From the IMG/VR virus record IMGVR_UViG_3300046009_015188, positions 1 through 23,304 of that record: a stretch of DNA of 23,304 bases; one strand, written 5' to 3'. The notes under the pieces are model-generated. The model had not been told where the DNA came from. It ran no database searches and was given only the letters and a program-made list of their open reading frames with translations. The position numbers and the translations under genes were made by a program. The stretch comes from a virus. How positions within the stretch are numbered: position 1 is the first letter of the stretch; each line of letters begins with the position of its first letter. This document shows, piece by piece, positions 12,162-19,423 of this stretch.

Positions 12162-15100
12162 TGGCCTTAGTGAGCCCGGGCGTAGAAGTAACAGTAATCG
12201 ACGAGTCGAACTATATACCGGCCGCGACCAATTCGGTACCCTACTTCTTGATAGCCACAGCACAGAACAAAATCTCCGGCACCGGAGTAGGTGTAGCCGC
12301 TGGCACACTGGCAGCCAATGCCGGCAAAGTTTACTTGATCACTAGCCAGCGAGATTTGAGCGCTACTTTTGGTAATCCGTTCTTTTACAAGACTTCGGCT
12401 GGCACACCCATCAATGGTTATGAACTCAACGAATATGGATTGCTGGCTGCTTATAGTGCCTTGGGCATATCCAACCGTGCTTATGTACAGCGAGCCGACA
12501 TCGACTTGGCAGCACTGACGGCTACTTTGGTACGACCCACAGGCGCCCCTGCTGATGGTACTTACTGGTTAGATACAACCAGCACAGCCTGGGGAATCTT
12601 CCAGTGGAACCAAACCACTGGCGCATTCACAGTACAAACACCCATCGTTATCACAGATACCACGCAACTCAGCGGTGGCATTCCTGCCACCTCTGTTGGT
12701 GCCATCGGTGACTACGCTGTGGTCGCGACCAATACCAACAACCCTGTGTACTACAAAAACAATAGCAACGACTGGGTCTTGGTGGGCAGCGACGCATGGA
12801 AGAATTCATGGCCCACAGTACAAGGATCTAACAGCATCACAGGCAACGCACTCACAGTTGGTAACAAAATCCAGATCAATGAAATTGAAGTCACGCTTTC
12901 TGGTCAGACTCTGGCCAGCCTTGTCAGCGACATCAACTCAGCTGGTATTGTGGGTGTGACGGCAGAAACCAATCTCACACTGACCAGCAACAAGTTATGG
13001 CTATATGCTGACAGTGATTCGGGCACCTTGGACTCCACTCCGGACGGTGCGATCATCATCGCCAACGACACCGGCACTCCATTGGCTACTCTGGGCATCA
13101 CTGCCGGAACATACTATGCTCCTGCCTTGCAGCAAAGCCCAAATTACACCAATCCTCGCTGGGCCACTGGGCAGACCACACCACGGCCCACTGGATCAGT
13201 ATGGAATGTGACTACGGCTGTCAACTCTGGAGCCGATGTCATCGTCAAGAAATACAGTGCGGCGTTGGGGATTTTCGTGCAGCAGAGTGCACCGATCTAT
13301 GAAAATGATCAAGCGGCCAATGCTGCATTAGACCCTGCAGGTGGTGGCAAGAATATTCCTGCTGGATCTACATATACCCAGTACAATGTGTTTCCGGAAT
13401 CAGGATCGGGCAACAATACTTTCACACTCAAAGTGTTTGAGAGATTGGCAACAGGACCCACGGTGATAACCGGTGACGACACTTCTCCGACTTTTGTTTC
13501 TGGTAACACCTTTACCATCCAATACAGCACGGCCAACAGCGGCACGCTGTCAAACGCGGTCACAGCCACACTGGGTGGCGCCACTGCTGCGGCCTTTGTA
13601 TCAGCATTCAGTGCTGCCATCCCAGCAGGTGCCCCAGTAAGTGCTTCGGTCACTTCTGACGGTGCTATCGCCATCACACACAGCCAAGGAGGTGTGATAG
13701 TTCTTAATAACACCTCAGTTTCACCAGCAGGAGATCCAGTGGCCGACGCTGGATTTAATACCACTGTCACAGGAGTGCGTTTGCAACCAGGCTCAACCAC
13801 TGCACTGATTTTATCTAACTGGGTAGCATTAGACTACACTGCCAGCGACACTGCACCCAATCAAGATCCCGCAGATGGTCGTTACTGGTACTATTCTGCT
13901 GTGGATCAAGTAGACATCATGATCCAGGACGATGGTGGATGGAAAGGTTACCGGACCGTGACCAATGATGTGCGCGGCTTCAATCTTGTAAATACCGATC
14001 CCGCAGGTCCCATCGTTTCAGCTTCCGCTCCCACTGAGCAAAGCGATAATACATCACTGGTTGAAGGTGATCTCTGGATCGATACCAGCAATCTAGAACT
14101 TTATCCAGTGATCAAGCGTTGGCAACAAGTGGATGGTGTGCTGCAATGGGTACAGATAGTCAATTCCGATCAGACCACTGCCAGTGGCGTGTTGTTCGCA
14201 GATGCACGCTGGGCACCCAACGGCACGACCAACCCTATCACTGACAATATTCCGACCATAACTAGCCTTTTGACCAGTGACTACTTGGATGTTGACGCTC
14301 CGGATCCCACGCTGTACCCCGAAGGAATCCTGCTGTTTAACACACGCAGATCGGGTTTCAATGTGAAATCGTTTCAAGCAGACTATTTCAATGCCACGGA
14401 CTTCGCATTTGACAGTTACTCAGCCACTACTGCTTATGTGGTCGGCGACAAGGTGCTGTTCAACGCTGTGTTGTATGTGTGTATACAGAACAGCACCGGT
14501 AATGCACCCAGCAACACTGCCTACTGGTCAGTGCTGGAAACCAATGCCTGGGTCACAGCATCCGGCAATCGCAACGATGGTTCGCCGTACATGGGTCGCC
14601 AGGCAGTGCGCTCTTTGGTCGTGGCTGCGCTGAAATCAGCCATCGACACGCAAGATACCTTGCGCGAAGAGCAAATCGAGTTCAACTTGCTGGCCACTCC
14701 ACAGTATCCTGAACTCATACCCAACATGGTCGCTCTCAACAACGAGCGCAGCAACACCGGATTCGTCATCGGCGACACGCCGTTGCGTCTCGAGCCCACC
14801 GGCACCGCAATAACTGCTTGGGCTAACAACACCGCAGGTCAGACCACGGACACTGAATCAGGGCTGGTCACTGCAGATGTTTACCTTGGCGTGTTCTATC
14901 CTTCTTGCCAGACCACGGACAACACCGGCAGTGTTGTTGTGCAGCCTCCCAGCCATATGATGGTGCGCACCTTCATCCGCAACGACGAAGTAGCGTTCCC
15001 CTGGTTGGCTCCAGCAGGTGTGCGTCGCGGCCTGGTAGACAATGCCGAGCGCATTGGCTATGTCAACGGACAGACCGGAGAGTTCGTGACCATCGCCACT

Positions 15101-15559
15101 GGACAAGGTCTGCGTGATGTCCTGTATACAAACAAGATCAATCCCATAACCTTTATTCCAGGTGCGGGCATTGTCAACTATGGCAACAAGACTGAATCTG
15201 CCATCACTTCGGCCTTGGACCGGATCAACGTGGCACGATTGGTTGCATTCATTCGTGGACGCTTGGAAGAGATTGGGTCGCAGTTCGTGTTTGAACCCAA
15301 CGATCAGATCACCCGCAACGAGATGACCAATGCTGTCAACAGTCTCATGATCGATCTGGTGGCCAAGCGCGGTATCTACGACTACCTGGTGGTGTGCGAT
15401 GAAAGCAACAACACTCCGGCCCGCATCGATAGGAACGAACTCTGGGTTGACATCGCTATCGAGCCAGTGAAAGCCGTGGAATTCATTTACATTCCGCTGC
15501 GAATCAAGAACACAGGCGAGATCGCAGCAGGGCAAGTGGCCAGTTCAACCACCGTCTAG
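12161..15559 (+). CDS. gp18: Tail sheath protein gp18
   Basis: 1132 residues. The N-terminus (MALVSPGVEVTVIDESNY, FLIATAQNK, SNRAYVQRADIDL) and the C-terminal ~330 residues carry the phage sheath fold; the latter includes AFPWLAPAGVRRGLVDNAER, INPITFIPGAGIVNYGNKT, INVARLVAFIRGRLEE and FVFEPND. Sheath subunits contract to drive the tube into the host. T4 gp18 has 659 residues, so several hundred residues are inserted between about 125 and 800. The insert contains repeated surface-type modules: ADGTYWLDTTSTAWGIFQWN, ADGRYWYY with GGWKGY, EGDLWIDTSN, and AYVVGDKVLFNAVLYVCIQN with AYW near 750-793, which resembles a small carbohydrate-binding fold. AGGAG in the end of the upstream endonuclease gene serves as ribosome site. 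A terminator and tandem hairpin follow. Confidence 0.95.
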   Translation: MALVSPGVEVTVIDESNYIPAATNSVPYFLIATAQNKISGTGVGVAAGTLAANAGKVYLITSQRDLSATFGNPFFYKTSAGTPINGYELNEYGLLAAYSALGISNRAYVQRADIDLAALTATLVRPTGAPADGTYWLDTTSTAWGIFQWNQTTGAFTVQTPIVITDTTQLSGGIPATSVGAIGDYAVVATNTNNPVYYKNNSNDWVLVGSDAWKNSWPTVQGSNSITGNALTVGNKIQINEIEVTLSGQTLASLVSDINSAGIVGVTAETNLTLTSNKLWLYADSDSGTLDSTPDGAIIIANDTGTPLATLGITAGTYYAPALQQSPNYTNPRWATGQTTPRPTGSVWNVTTAVNSGADVIVKKYSAALGIFVQQSAPIYENDQAANAALDPAGGGKNIPAGSTYTQYNVFPESGSGNNTFTLKVFERLATGPTVITGDDTSPTFVSGNTFTIQYSTANSGTLSNAVTATLGGATAAAFVSAFSAAIPAGAPVSASVTSDGAIAITHSQGGVIVLNNTSVSPAGDPVADAGFNTTVTGVRLQPGSTTALILSNWVALDYTASDTAPNQDPADGRYWYYSAVDQVDIMIQDDGGWKGYRTVTNDVRGFNLVNTDPAGPIVSASAPTEQSDNTSLVEGDLWIDTSNLELYPVIKRWQQVDGVLQWVQIVNSDQTTASGVLFADARWAPNGTTNPITDNIPTITSLLTSDYLDVDAPDPTLYPEGILLFNTRRSGFNVKSFQADYFNATDFAFDSYSATTAYVVGDKVLFNAVLYVCIQNSTGNAPSNTAYWSVLETNAWVTASGNRNDGSPYMGRQAVRSLVVAALKSAIDTQDTLREEQIEFNLLATPQYPELIPNMVALNNERSNTGFVIGDTPLRLEPTGTAITAWANNTAGQTTDTESGLVTADVYLGVFYPSCQTTDNTGSVVVQPPSHMMVRTFIRNDEVAFPWLAPAGVRRGLVDNAERIGYVNGQTGEFVTIATGQGLRDVLYTNKINPITFIPGAGIVNYGNKTESAITSALDRINVARLVAFIRGRLEEIGSQFVFEPNDQITRNEMTNAVNSLMIDLVAKRGIYDYLVVCDESNNTPARIDRNELWVDIAIEPVKAVEFIYIPLRIKNTGEIAAGQVASSTTV

Positions 15560-15573
15560 CGGCATCGCTAGAC
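15554..15573 (+). repeat. Perfect 8-bp hairpin containing the gp18 stop codon
   Basis: GTCTAGCG pairs with CGCTAGAC around a GCAT loop. The TAG stop of gp18 (15557-15559) is in the first arm. The hairpin stands 3 bases before the terminator stem and could protect the 3' end of the gp18 message. Confidence 0.8.
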
Positions 15574-15576
15574 AGG

Positions 15577-15606
15577 AAAATGGGGGCTTTGGTCCCCATT
15601 TTTTTT
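15577..15606 (+). terminator. Rho-independent terminator after gp18
   Basis: AAAATGGGG (15577-15585) pairs with CCCCATTTT (15594-15602) around a short loop, followed by a T run to 15606. It separates gp18 from the next late promoter and gp19. Confidence 0.92.
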
Positions 15607-15618
15607 GGCCTCACTGGC

Positions 15619-15626
15619 CATAAATA
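15619..15626 (+). promoter_or_regulatory. T4-type late promoter CATAAATA for gp19
   Basis: CATAAATA lies directly after a small TGGCC/GGCCA hairpin and 24 bases before the ATG at 15651. AAGGAG at 15635-15640 is the ribosome site. A terminator just upstream makes a promoter here necessary. Confidence 0.78.
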
Positions 15627-15650
15627 ATTGCATCAAGGAGAATTACGAAT

Positions 15651-16283
15651 ATGCCTTCCGCATCTCTTAACAGAATGACAGTGCCCTTAGGCAGCGATCA
15701 GAGCGCATCTGAACAAGGCCTATTGATGCCAAAACTCAAGTACCGGTTCCGGGTTTTTTTCCAGAACTTTGGTATCAATGCGCAGACCACGGAGTTGACC
15801 AAACAGGTCATGGACTTTACCCGACCGTCGGTAAGTTTTACTGAGATACCCATTGACATCTACAACAGCAAGATGTATCTCGCTGGCAAGCATGAGTGGG
15901 AACAAGTCACTATCAATCTGCGCGACGATGCCAGCAACGAAGTAACCCGTTTGGTCGGACAACAGTTACAGAAACAAGTAGATTTCCTTGAGCAAGCGTC
16001 TGCAGCATCGGGCATTGACTACAAATTTACCACAGTATGCCAGGTGCTGGACGGCGGCAACGGTGCCGTAGAGCCCACAGTATTAGAGAGTTGGGAACTG
16101 TATGGTTGCTATCTGGTATCAGCCAACTACAACGATCTCAACTATGGAAGCAGCGAGCCAGTGACCATCGCCCTGAGCATCAGGTTTGACAATGCCAACC
16201 AATCACCGTTTGGTGTTGGAGTTGGTACCTCCACAGCTAGGACCATCGCAGGTTCTATCACGGGTGCTGGCGTAGGAGCATAA
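15651..16283 (+). CDS. gp19: Tail tube protein gp19
   Basis: 210 residues; AAGGAG precedes the ATG by 10 bases. The protein has the tube-subunit pattern KYRFRVFFQNFG, then LTKQVMDFTRPSVSFTEIPI, KHEWEQVTINLRDD and a C-terminal WELYGCYLVSANYNDLNYGS with VTIALSIRFDNA. Rings of this beta-sandwich stack on the baseplate to form the inner tube through which DNA passes. T4 gp19 has 163 residues; the extra length is mostly a longer N-terminus and a Gly/Ala-rich C-terminal tail (SITGAGVGA). It is first in the gp19, tube-like, unknown, gp4 transcript. Its stop lies in the loop of a hairpin that hides the next ribosome site. Confidence 0.92.
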   Translation: MPSASLNRMTVPLGSDQSASEQGLLMPKLKYRFRVFFQNFGINAQTTELTKQVMDFTRPSVSFTEIPIDIYNSKMYLAGKHEWEQVTINLRDDASNEVTRLVGQQLQKQVDFLEQASAASGIDYKFTTVCQVLDGGNGAVEPTVLESWELYGCYLVSANYNDLNYGSSEPVTIALSIRFDNANQSPFGVGVGTSTARTIAGSITGAGVGA

Positions 16284-16289
16284 CGCTCC
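16275..16289 (+). promoter_or_regulatory. Stop-start junction hairpin hiding a ribosome site
   Basis: GGAGC (16275-16279) pairs with GCTCC (16285-16289) around ATAAC. The first arm holds the AGGAG ribosome site for the next gene and the loop holds the gp19 TAA stop. Ribosomes finishing gp19 would open it, so translation of the next gene is probably coupled. Confidence 0.65.
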
Positions 16290-17450
16290 ATGGCCTTTGG
16301 GCAGGACTTCCTTAACACATTCTTTGGGAATGATTTTCTCAAAGATTATACCCATGCGAGCAAAACTTTCCGTACCAATGGGTATGAGAACAGTCCTCGC
16401 CTCAAGTTCTTATTCCATGTCTATTTTAATCTAAACACCACGGCCATACCGCCGCTGCGGCAGATATTCAACAGCACTGACTCCAGTACCGTGGGACTCT
16501 TGGTCAAAAACATCGAACTTCCCAAGTACCAGATGGAAGTCGACACCATGAATCAGTACAATCGCAAGAGGCTGATACAGAAGCGCATCAATTATCAACC
16601 GGTGCGATGTGTGTTCCATGATGACGGTGGAGACCTTATAAGAACCCTTTGGTACAACTACTACGCTTACTACTACAAAGATCCCAACCAACCTTACAGG
16701 AATAACACCCCGGCACAGAATGGTGCCATGGGTGTGAACGCCAATCGCACACAGGGATTTGATTACAACAATAGAGACATTTACGCCAATGATAGATTCG
16801 TCAATGACTGGGGTTACATTGGTGAAGCCTATGCCGACGGCACGCAAAGCGGTGTTCCCGGATCTGTGCCCAGCAAGCCTCCGTTCTTCCGCGACATATC
16901 GATCTATGGTTTCAATCAACACAAGTTTGTTGAATATGTGCTGATCAATCCCATGATCACCGACTGGGCCCATGACACCTATGATTACTACCAAGATGGG
17001 GGCATCATGGAAAACACCATGAGCATACAATACGAAACAGTAAAATACTATTCGGGTGCCATTGGCAAAGCAAGACCTGATACCAATGCGCAAGGATTTG
17101 CCAATCCTACCTACTATGATCAAGTACAAAGCCCCATCGGTCGTCCTGGCGGTACCCAGAGCATCTTAGGCCAAGGCGGTTTGCTGGATGCTGGCCTGGG
17201 CATTTATCAAGATCTGCAGTCGGGATCCGTGGCCGGCGTGATCGGAGCCGTACAAAAAGCAGGCACGGCCTACGGCACATTCAAAGGCAAAGATCTCAGA
17301 GCCATCGCCAAAGCAGAAAGCCAGCAAGGAGTGCAACAGGTCATACAGCAGACCTTGCCCGGTGTGATCCGTAATCAACCAGTGGGCAGTGCCGGCACCA
17401 CGATACAGCAGAGACTCAACGCACCAATCTTCCCCATACCCAAGAGATAA
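16290..17450 (+). CDS. Tail tube-fold structural protein, gp54-like tube initiator candidate
   Basis: 386 residues. The N-terminal half carries the same strand pattern as gp19: KFLFHVYFNLNT, VGLLVKNIELPKYQMEVDTM, then INYQPVRCVFHDDGGDLIRT. A later segment, INPMITDWAHDTYDYYQ followed by NTMSIQYETVKYYSGAIG, resembles the closing strands of tube subunits. T4 has a second tube-fold protein, gp54, that starts tube assembly on the baseplate, and this gene is a candidate equivalent. A central Tyr/Asn-rich loop (about 125-180) and a C-terminal ~120 residues rich in Gln and Gly (LLDAGLGIYQDLQSGSVAG, TLPGVIRNQPVG) are additional. Placement directly after gp19 supports a tail role. The gp54 assignment itself is only moderately sure; another minor tube protein is possible. 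Confidence 0.7.
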   Translation: MAFGQDFLNTFFGNDFLKDYTHASKTFRTNGYENSPRLKFLFHVYFNLNTTAIPPLRQIFNSTDSSTVGLLVKNIELPKYQMEVDTMNQYNRKRLIQKRINYQPVRCVFHDDGGDLIRTLWYNYYAYYYKDPNQPYRNNTPAQNGAMGVNANRTQGFDYNNRDIYANDRFVNDWGYIGEAYADGTQSGVPGSVPSKPPFFRDISIYGFNQHKFVEYVLINPMITDWAHDTYDYYQDGGIMENTMSIQYETVKYYSGAIGKARPDTNAQGFANPTYYDQVQSPIGRPGGTQSILGQGGLLDAGLGIYQDLQSGSVAGVIGAVQKAGTAYGTFKGKDLRAIAKAESQQGVQQVIQQTLPGVIRNQPVGSAGTTIQQRLNAPIFPIPKR

Positions 17451-17452
17451 TC

Positions 17453-17821
17453 ATGCCCGGACAAAATTCAGTCAACACTCTTAACCCAGCCGTGGATCTC
17501 ACAGTGAGAGTCTACGATGAGTTCTATGAATTTGCCGTGGACGTTGATGCCAACGAATACGATGTGGTCAATAGTTTCTTCCTGTCGGTCTTCAAGACCG
17601 CTGCGGCAGCGGACAGTTTCACTTCGGTCCTATTCCGCATCAGTGATGAAACTGGTGTGCCTGCCACAGTCTTGGTCGAGCAGATGGCCGATCAAAACGA
17701 GATTCAAGTCACCAACACCTTGGCCTACTATCTTAATGGTCTCCGCAGCCCCACTACTCTGTTGGGCGTAAACAACCCTGTGCAGCCCAATGTCTGGGCC
17801 GCTCGTAATGTATTGCCATGA
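17453..17821 (+). CDS. Conserved virion-associated protein of unknown function
   Basis: 122 residues, starting 2 bases after the previous stop and overlapping gp4 by ATGA. Recognisable features are VRVYDEFYEFAVDVDANEYD near residue 20, FTSVLFRISDETGVPATVLV in the middle and NTLAYYLNGLRSPTTLLGV towards the end. I recall proteins with this same order of motifs (EFY, NEYD, FRIS-ETGV, YYLN-RSPxTLLGV) in aquatic T4-like phages, next to tail genes and without an assigned function. There are no cysteines and no membrane segment. Operon position suggests a structural or assembly role in the tail or head-tail joint. Confidence 0.78.
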   Translation: MPGQNSVNTLNPAVDLTVRVYDEFYEFAVDVDANEYDVVNSFFLSVFKTAAAADSFTSVLFRISDETGVPATVLVEQMADQNEIQVTNTLAYYLNGLRSPTTLLGVNNPVQPNVWAARNVLP

Positions 17822-18249
17822 GCAAGTTTGCCCAGGGTGTGTTCCGGCCCATGAACACGGACAAATATGTAGGCAAAGGTCTGCCTAGATATCGTTCGGG
17901 CTGGGAACTGGCCTTCATGCAGTTTTGTGACAACAACAATCATGTGCTGCAGTGGGCCAGCGAAAGCATCGTGATCCCATACCGTCACCCGTTCACGGGA
18001 AAAATGACCAATTACATACCGGACTTCTTGGTGATCTATGCCGACAAGCACGGCCGGCAGCGGGCAGAATTGGTCGAGATCAAACCCAAGAAACAGAGCA
18101 TCATCGAAAGCAAGGCCAGCAACCGAGATCGGGCCGTGGTGGCCGTGAACTACAGTAAATGGGATGCTGCGACCAAATGGTGCCGACGACAGGGCCTTAC
18201 CTTCCGCGTGATCAACGAAGATCAGTTATTCCGAAATGGTAAAAAATAG
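17818..18249 (+). CDS. gp4: Head completion protein gp4
   Basis: 143 residues; the ATG overlaps the stop of the preceding gene. It follows the T4 gp4 (also called gp50/65) layout: KFAQGVFRPMNTDKYVG at the start, then RSGWELAFMQFCD, IVIPYRHPFTGK, YIPDFLVIYADK and ELVEIKPKKQ. It finishes with SKWDAATKWCRRQGLTFRVI. The residues E30, D69, E87 and K89 form a PD-(D/E)xK-type nuclease constellation, as found in this family and in TnsA-like proteins. In T4 the protein is needed to finish filled heads before tail attachment; it may trim DNA at the portal, but that is inference. Last gene of the gp19 transcript, followed by the gp16 promoter within 5 bases. Confidence 0.88.
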   Translation: MSKFAQGVFRPMNTDKYVGKGLPRYRSGWELAFMQFCDNNNHVLQWASESIVIPYRHPFTGKMTNYIPDFLVIYADKHGRQRAELVEIKPKKQSIIESKASNRDRAVVAVNYSKWDAATKWCRRQGLTFRVINEDQLFRNGKK

Positions 18250-18264
18250 CCGGTAAATACCGGT
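18249..18264 (+). promoter_or_regulatory. Palindromic late promoter touching the gp16 start codon
   Basis: GCCGGTAAATACCGGT contains the late core TAAATA (18254-18259). CCGGT (18250-18254) pairs with ACCGG (18259-18263), with AAAT as loop and an outer G-T pair. The ATG follows directly at 18265. It has the same geometry as the promoter at 11435, with two changed but compensating base pairs. The first base is also the last base of the gp4 stop codon. Confidence 0.75.
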
Positions 18265-18792
18265 ATGACTTTACCGCAAAACCAACGACTGGAAGAACTT
18301 TTTGATCTGCCTAGATCAGGAGACGACGATGAGCAACCCAACGACACTGATCAACAAACTGCGAGTGATGCGGCACAACTGCCCGTCCTGCCAGAGGCTC
18401 TGGCATCTCTTGACAAGATCGAAGCAGCCCTCCCAGCAGTAAAAGGCTTAGAAAGCAGTGACCAAGAGATGGACGACCTGGCGCGCCGGGCCCAGGAGAG
18501 TTTTGATGATCTCATGAACCTCGGCATGCAGGTAGACAGCCGATATGCGTCAGAGATTTTTGCCGTGGCTGGAACCATGTTGGGCCACGCCATAACGGCC
18601 AAGACGGCTAAATTAAACAAGAAACTCAAAATGATCGATATGCAGATGAAGAAGGTCAAACTAGATCGCGAGGGCGGCCAGGACGATTTGGCCATACCCA
18701 CTGCATCGGGGCATGTGTTGGATCGCAACGAATTGCTGAACCATCTCCTGGGCAAAAATGGTGTAGACCAACCAAAAGACGCGAAACGCTAA
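18265..18792 (+). CDS. gp16: Terminase small subunit gp16
   Basis: 175 residues. There is an acidic, probably disordered N-terminus (about 1-45), then a helical core DKIEAALPAVKGLESSDQEM, DLARRAQESFDDLMNLGMQV and DSRYASEIFAVAGTMLGHAI, followed by a basic helix KLNKKLKMIDMQMKKVKL. The middle matches the T4 gp16 core (SPRHMEVFATLMGQM). Small terminase recognises concatemeric DNA and regulates the gp17 motor. T4 gp16 has 164 residues, a similar length. There is no Shine-Dalgarno site before the ATG; the late promoter ends 5 bases upstream, so the message may be leaderless. gp17, its usual neighbour, is not in this window. The stop codon is part of the next late promoter. Confidence 0.78.
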   Translation: MTLPQNQRLEELFDLPRSGDDDEQPNDTDQQTASDAAQLPVLPEALASLDKIEAALPAVKGLESSDQEMDDLARRAQESFDDLMNLGMQVDSRYASEIFAVAGTMLGHAITAKTAKLNKKLKMIDMQMKKVKLDREGGQDDLAIPTASGHVLDRNELLNHLLGKNGVDQPKDAKR

Positions 18793-18795
18793 ATA
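18789..18795 (+). promoter_or_regulatory. T4-type late promoter CTAAATA
   Basis: CTAAATA shares its TAA with the gp16 stop codon (18790-18792). AGGA (18803-18806) and the ATG at 18814 follow. A short ATCC/GGAT repeat (18797-18800, 18804-18807) overlaps the ribosome site and would be split by a start near 18801. Confidence 0.7.
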
Positions 18796-18813
18796 TATCC
18801 ATAGGATCCTGAT

Positions 18814-19416
18814 ATGAAAAACTTTGCTACTTACCTCGCTGAAAGCGAAAAAACCTTTGATTATCGCATAAAATTTGTGGGTGATCTGCCTGAAAATTTT
18901 TTGAAGCAGTTCAAAGATCAACTGAAAAAGTTTGATCCCAAGAGCATTGGCGAAGTCAAGACCACACCGGTCATGAGTGAGCCTCAGGACTTTCCTGCCT
19001 ACAACAATGAGCGTGTGAGCATGATGGATGTGATCTTGCGCTATCCAGCCAATCGCCAGCAAGTGGCACAGATGGTAGAACTTTTGGGTGTATGCGAAGA
19101 TCGCATGGCCATCAATGAGTTACATTGGCAAGAAGGCATGGATGCTGAACTCTTGGGAATAGAAGAACAGGGTTCTCCTTTGTTGCTGTCGGATTATCCA
19201 GCTGATACCAAACAACAACGAGATCTAAAGAAAGATTACTCTGCCGTGGGCAAGGATCACGCCGTGGTCAAAAACTCAGCAGAGGCAGCAGAATGGACCG
19301 TGGCCGGGGGTCCGACTCCTGCTGCAGAAACCACCAACGACTTGCCTATGGGCGTGAAAAGCCCCATGACCACGATCAAACGGCCACCCAAGCCCCAAAC
19401 TGGATTCAGGAAATAA
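18814..19416 (+). CDS. Candidate internal/prohead-associated protein
   Basis: 200 residues. It begins MKNFATYLAES: ten residues, then L-A-E followed by Ser. This resembles the capsid-targeting peptide of T4 internal proteins (MKTYQEFIAE-A), which the prohead protease gp21 cuts after Glu10. The next ~95 residues (YRIKFVGDLPENFLKQFKDQ, SMMDVILRYPANRQQVAQMV) look like a small alpha/beta, ferredoxin-like domain. The C-terminal third (from about 130) is low-complexity, rich in Ala, Pro, Thr and Lys (PPKPQTGFRK). I recall similar proteins in aquatic T4-like phages with no assigned function. The role as a packaged or core protein is inferred from the N-terminus and late promoter only. Confidence 0.7.
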   Translation: MKNFATYLAESEKTFDYRIKFVGDLPENFLKQFKDQLKKFDPKSIGEVKTTPVMSEPQDFPAYNNERVSMMDVILRYPANRQQVAQMVELLGVCEDRMAINELHWQEGMDAELLGIEEQGSPLLLSDYPADTKQQRDLKKDYSAVGKDHAVVKNSAEAAEWTVAGGPTPAAETTNDLPMGVKSPMTTIKRPPKPQTGFRK

Positions 19417-19423
19417 GGAACTG

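Noticed and set aside
12675-12959. Plus-strand 94-codon frame inside gp18, taken as a possible overlapping gene or frameshift product
   Set aside because: gp18 is open without interruption through this region, and no slippery site or ribosome site was seen.
14858-15535. 225-codon open frame on the minus strand
   Set aside because: It lies wholly within gp18, whose protein is clearly recognisable, and its translation shows no phage or cellular domain.
16431-17129. 232-codon open frame on the minus strand
   Set aside because: Antisense to the tube-fold gene. The Ile/Val-rich translation is the usual mirror of Asn/Asp-rich coding sequence; no ribosome site seen.
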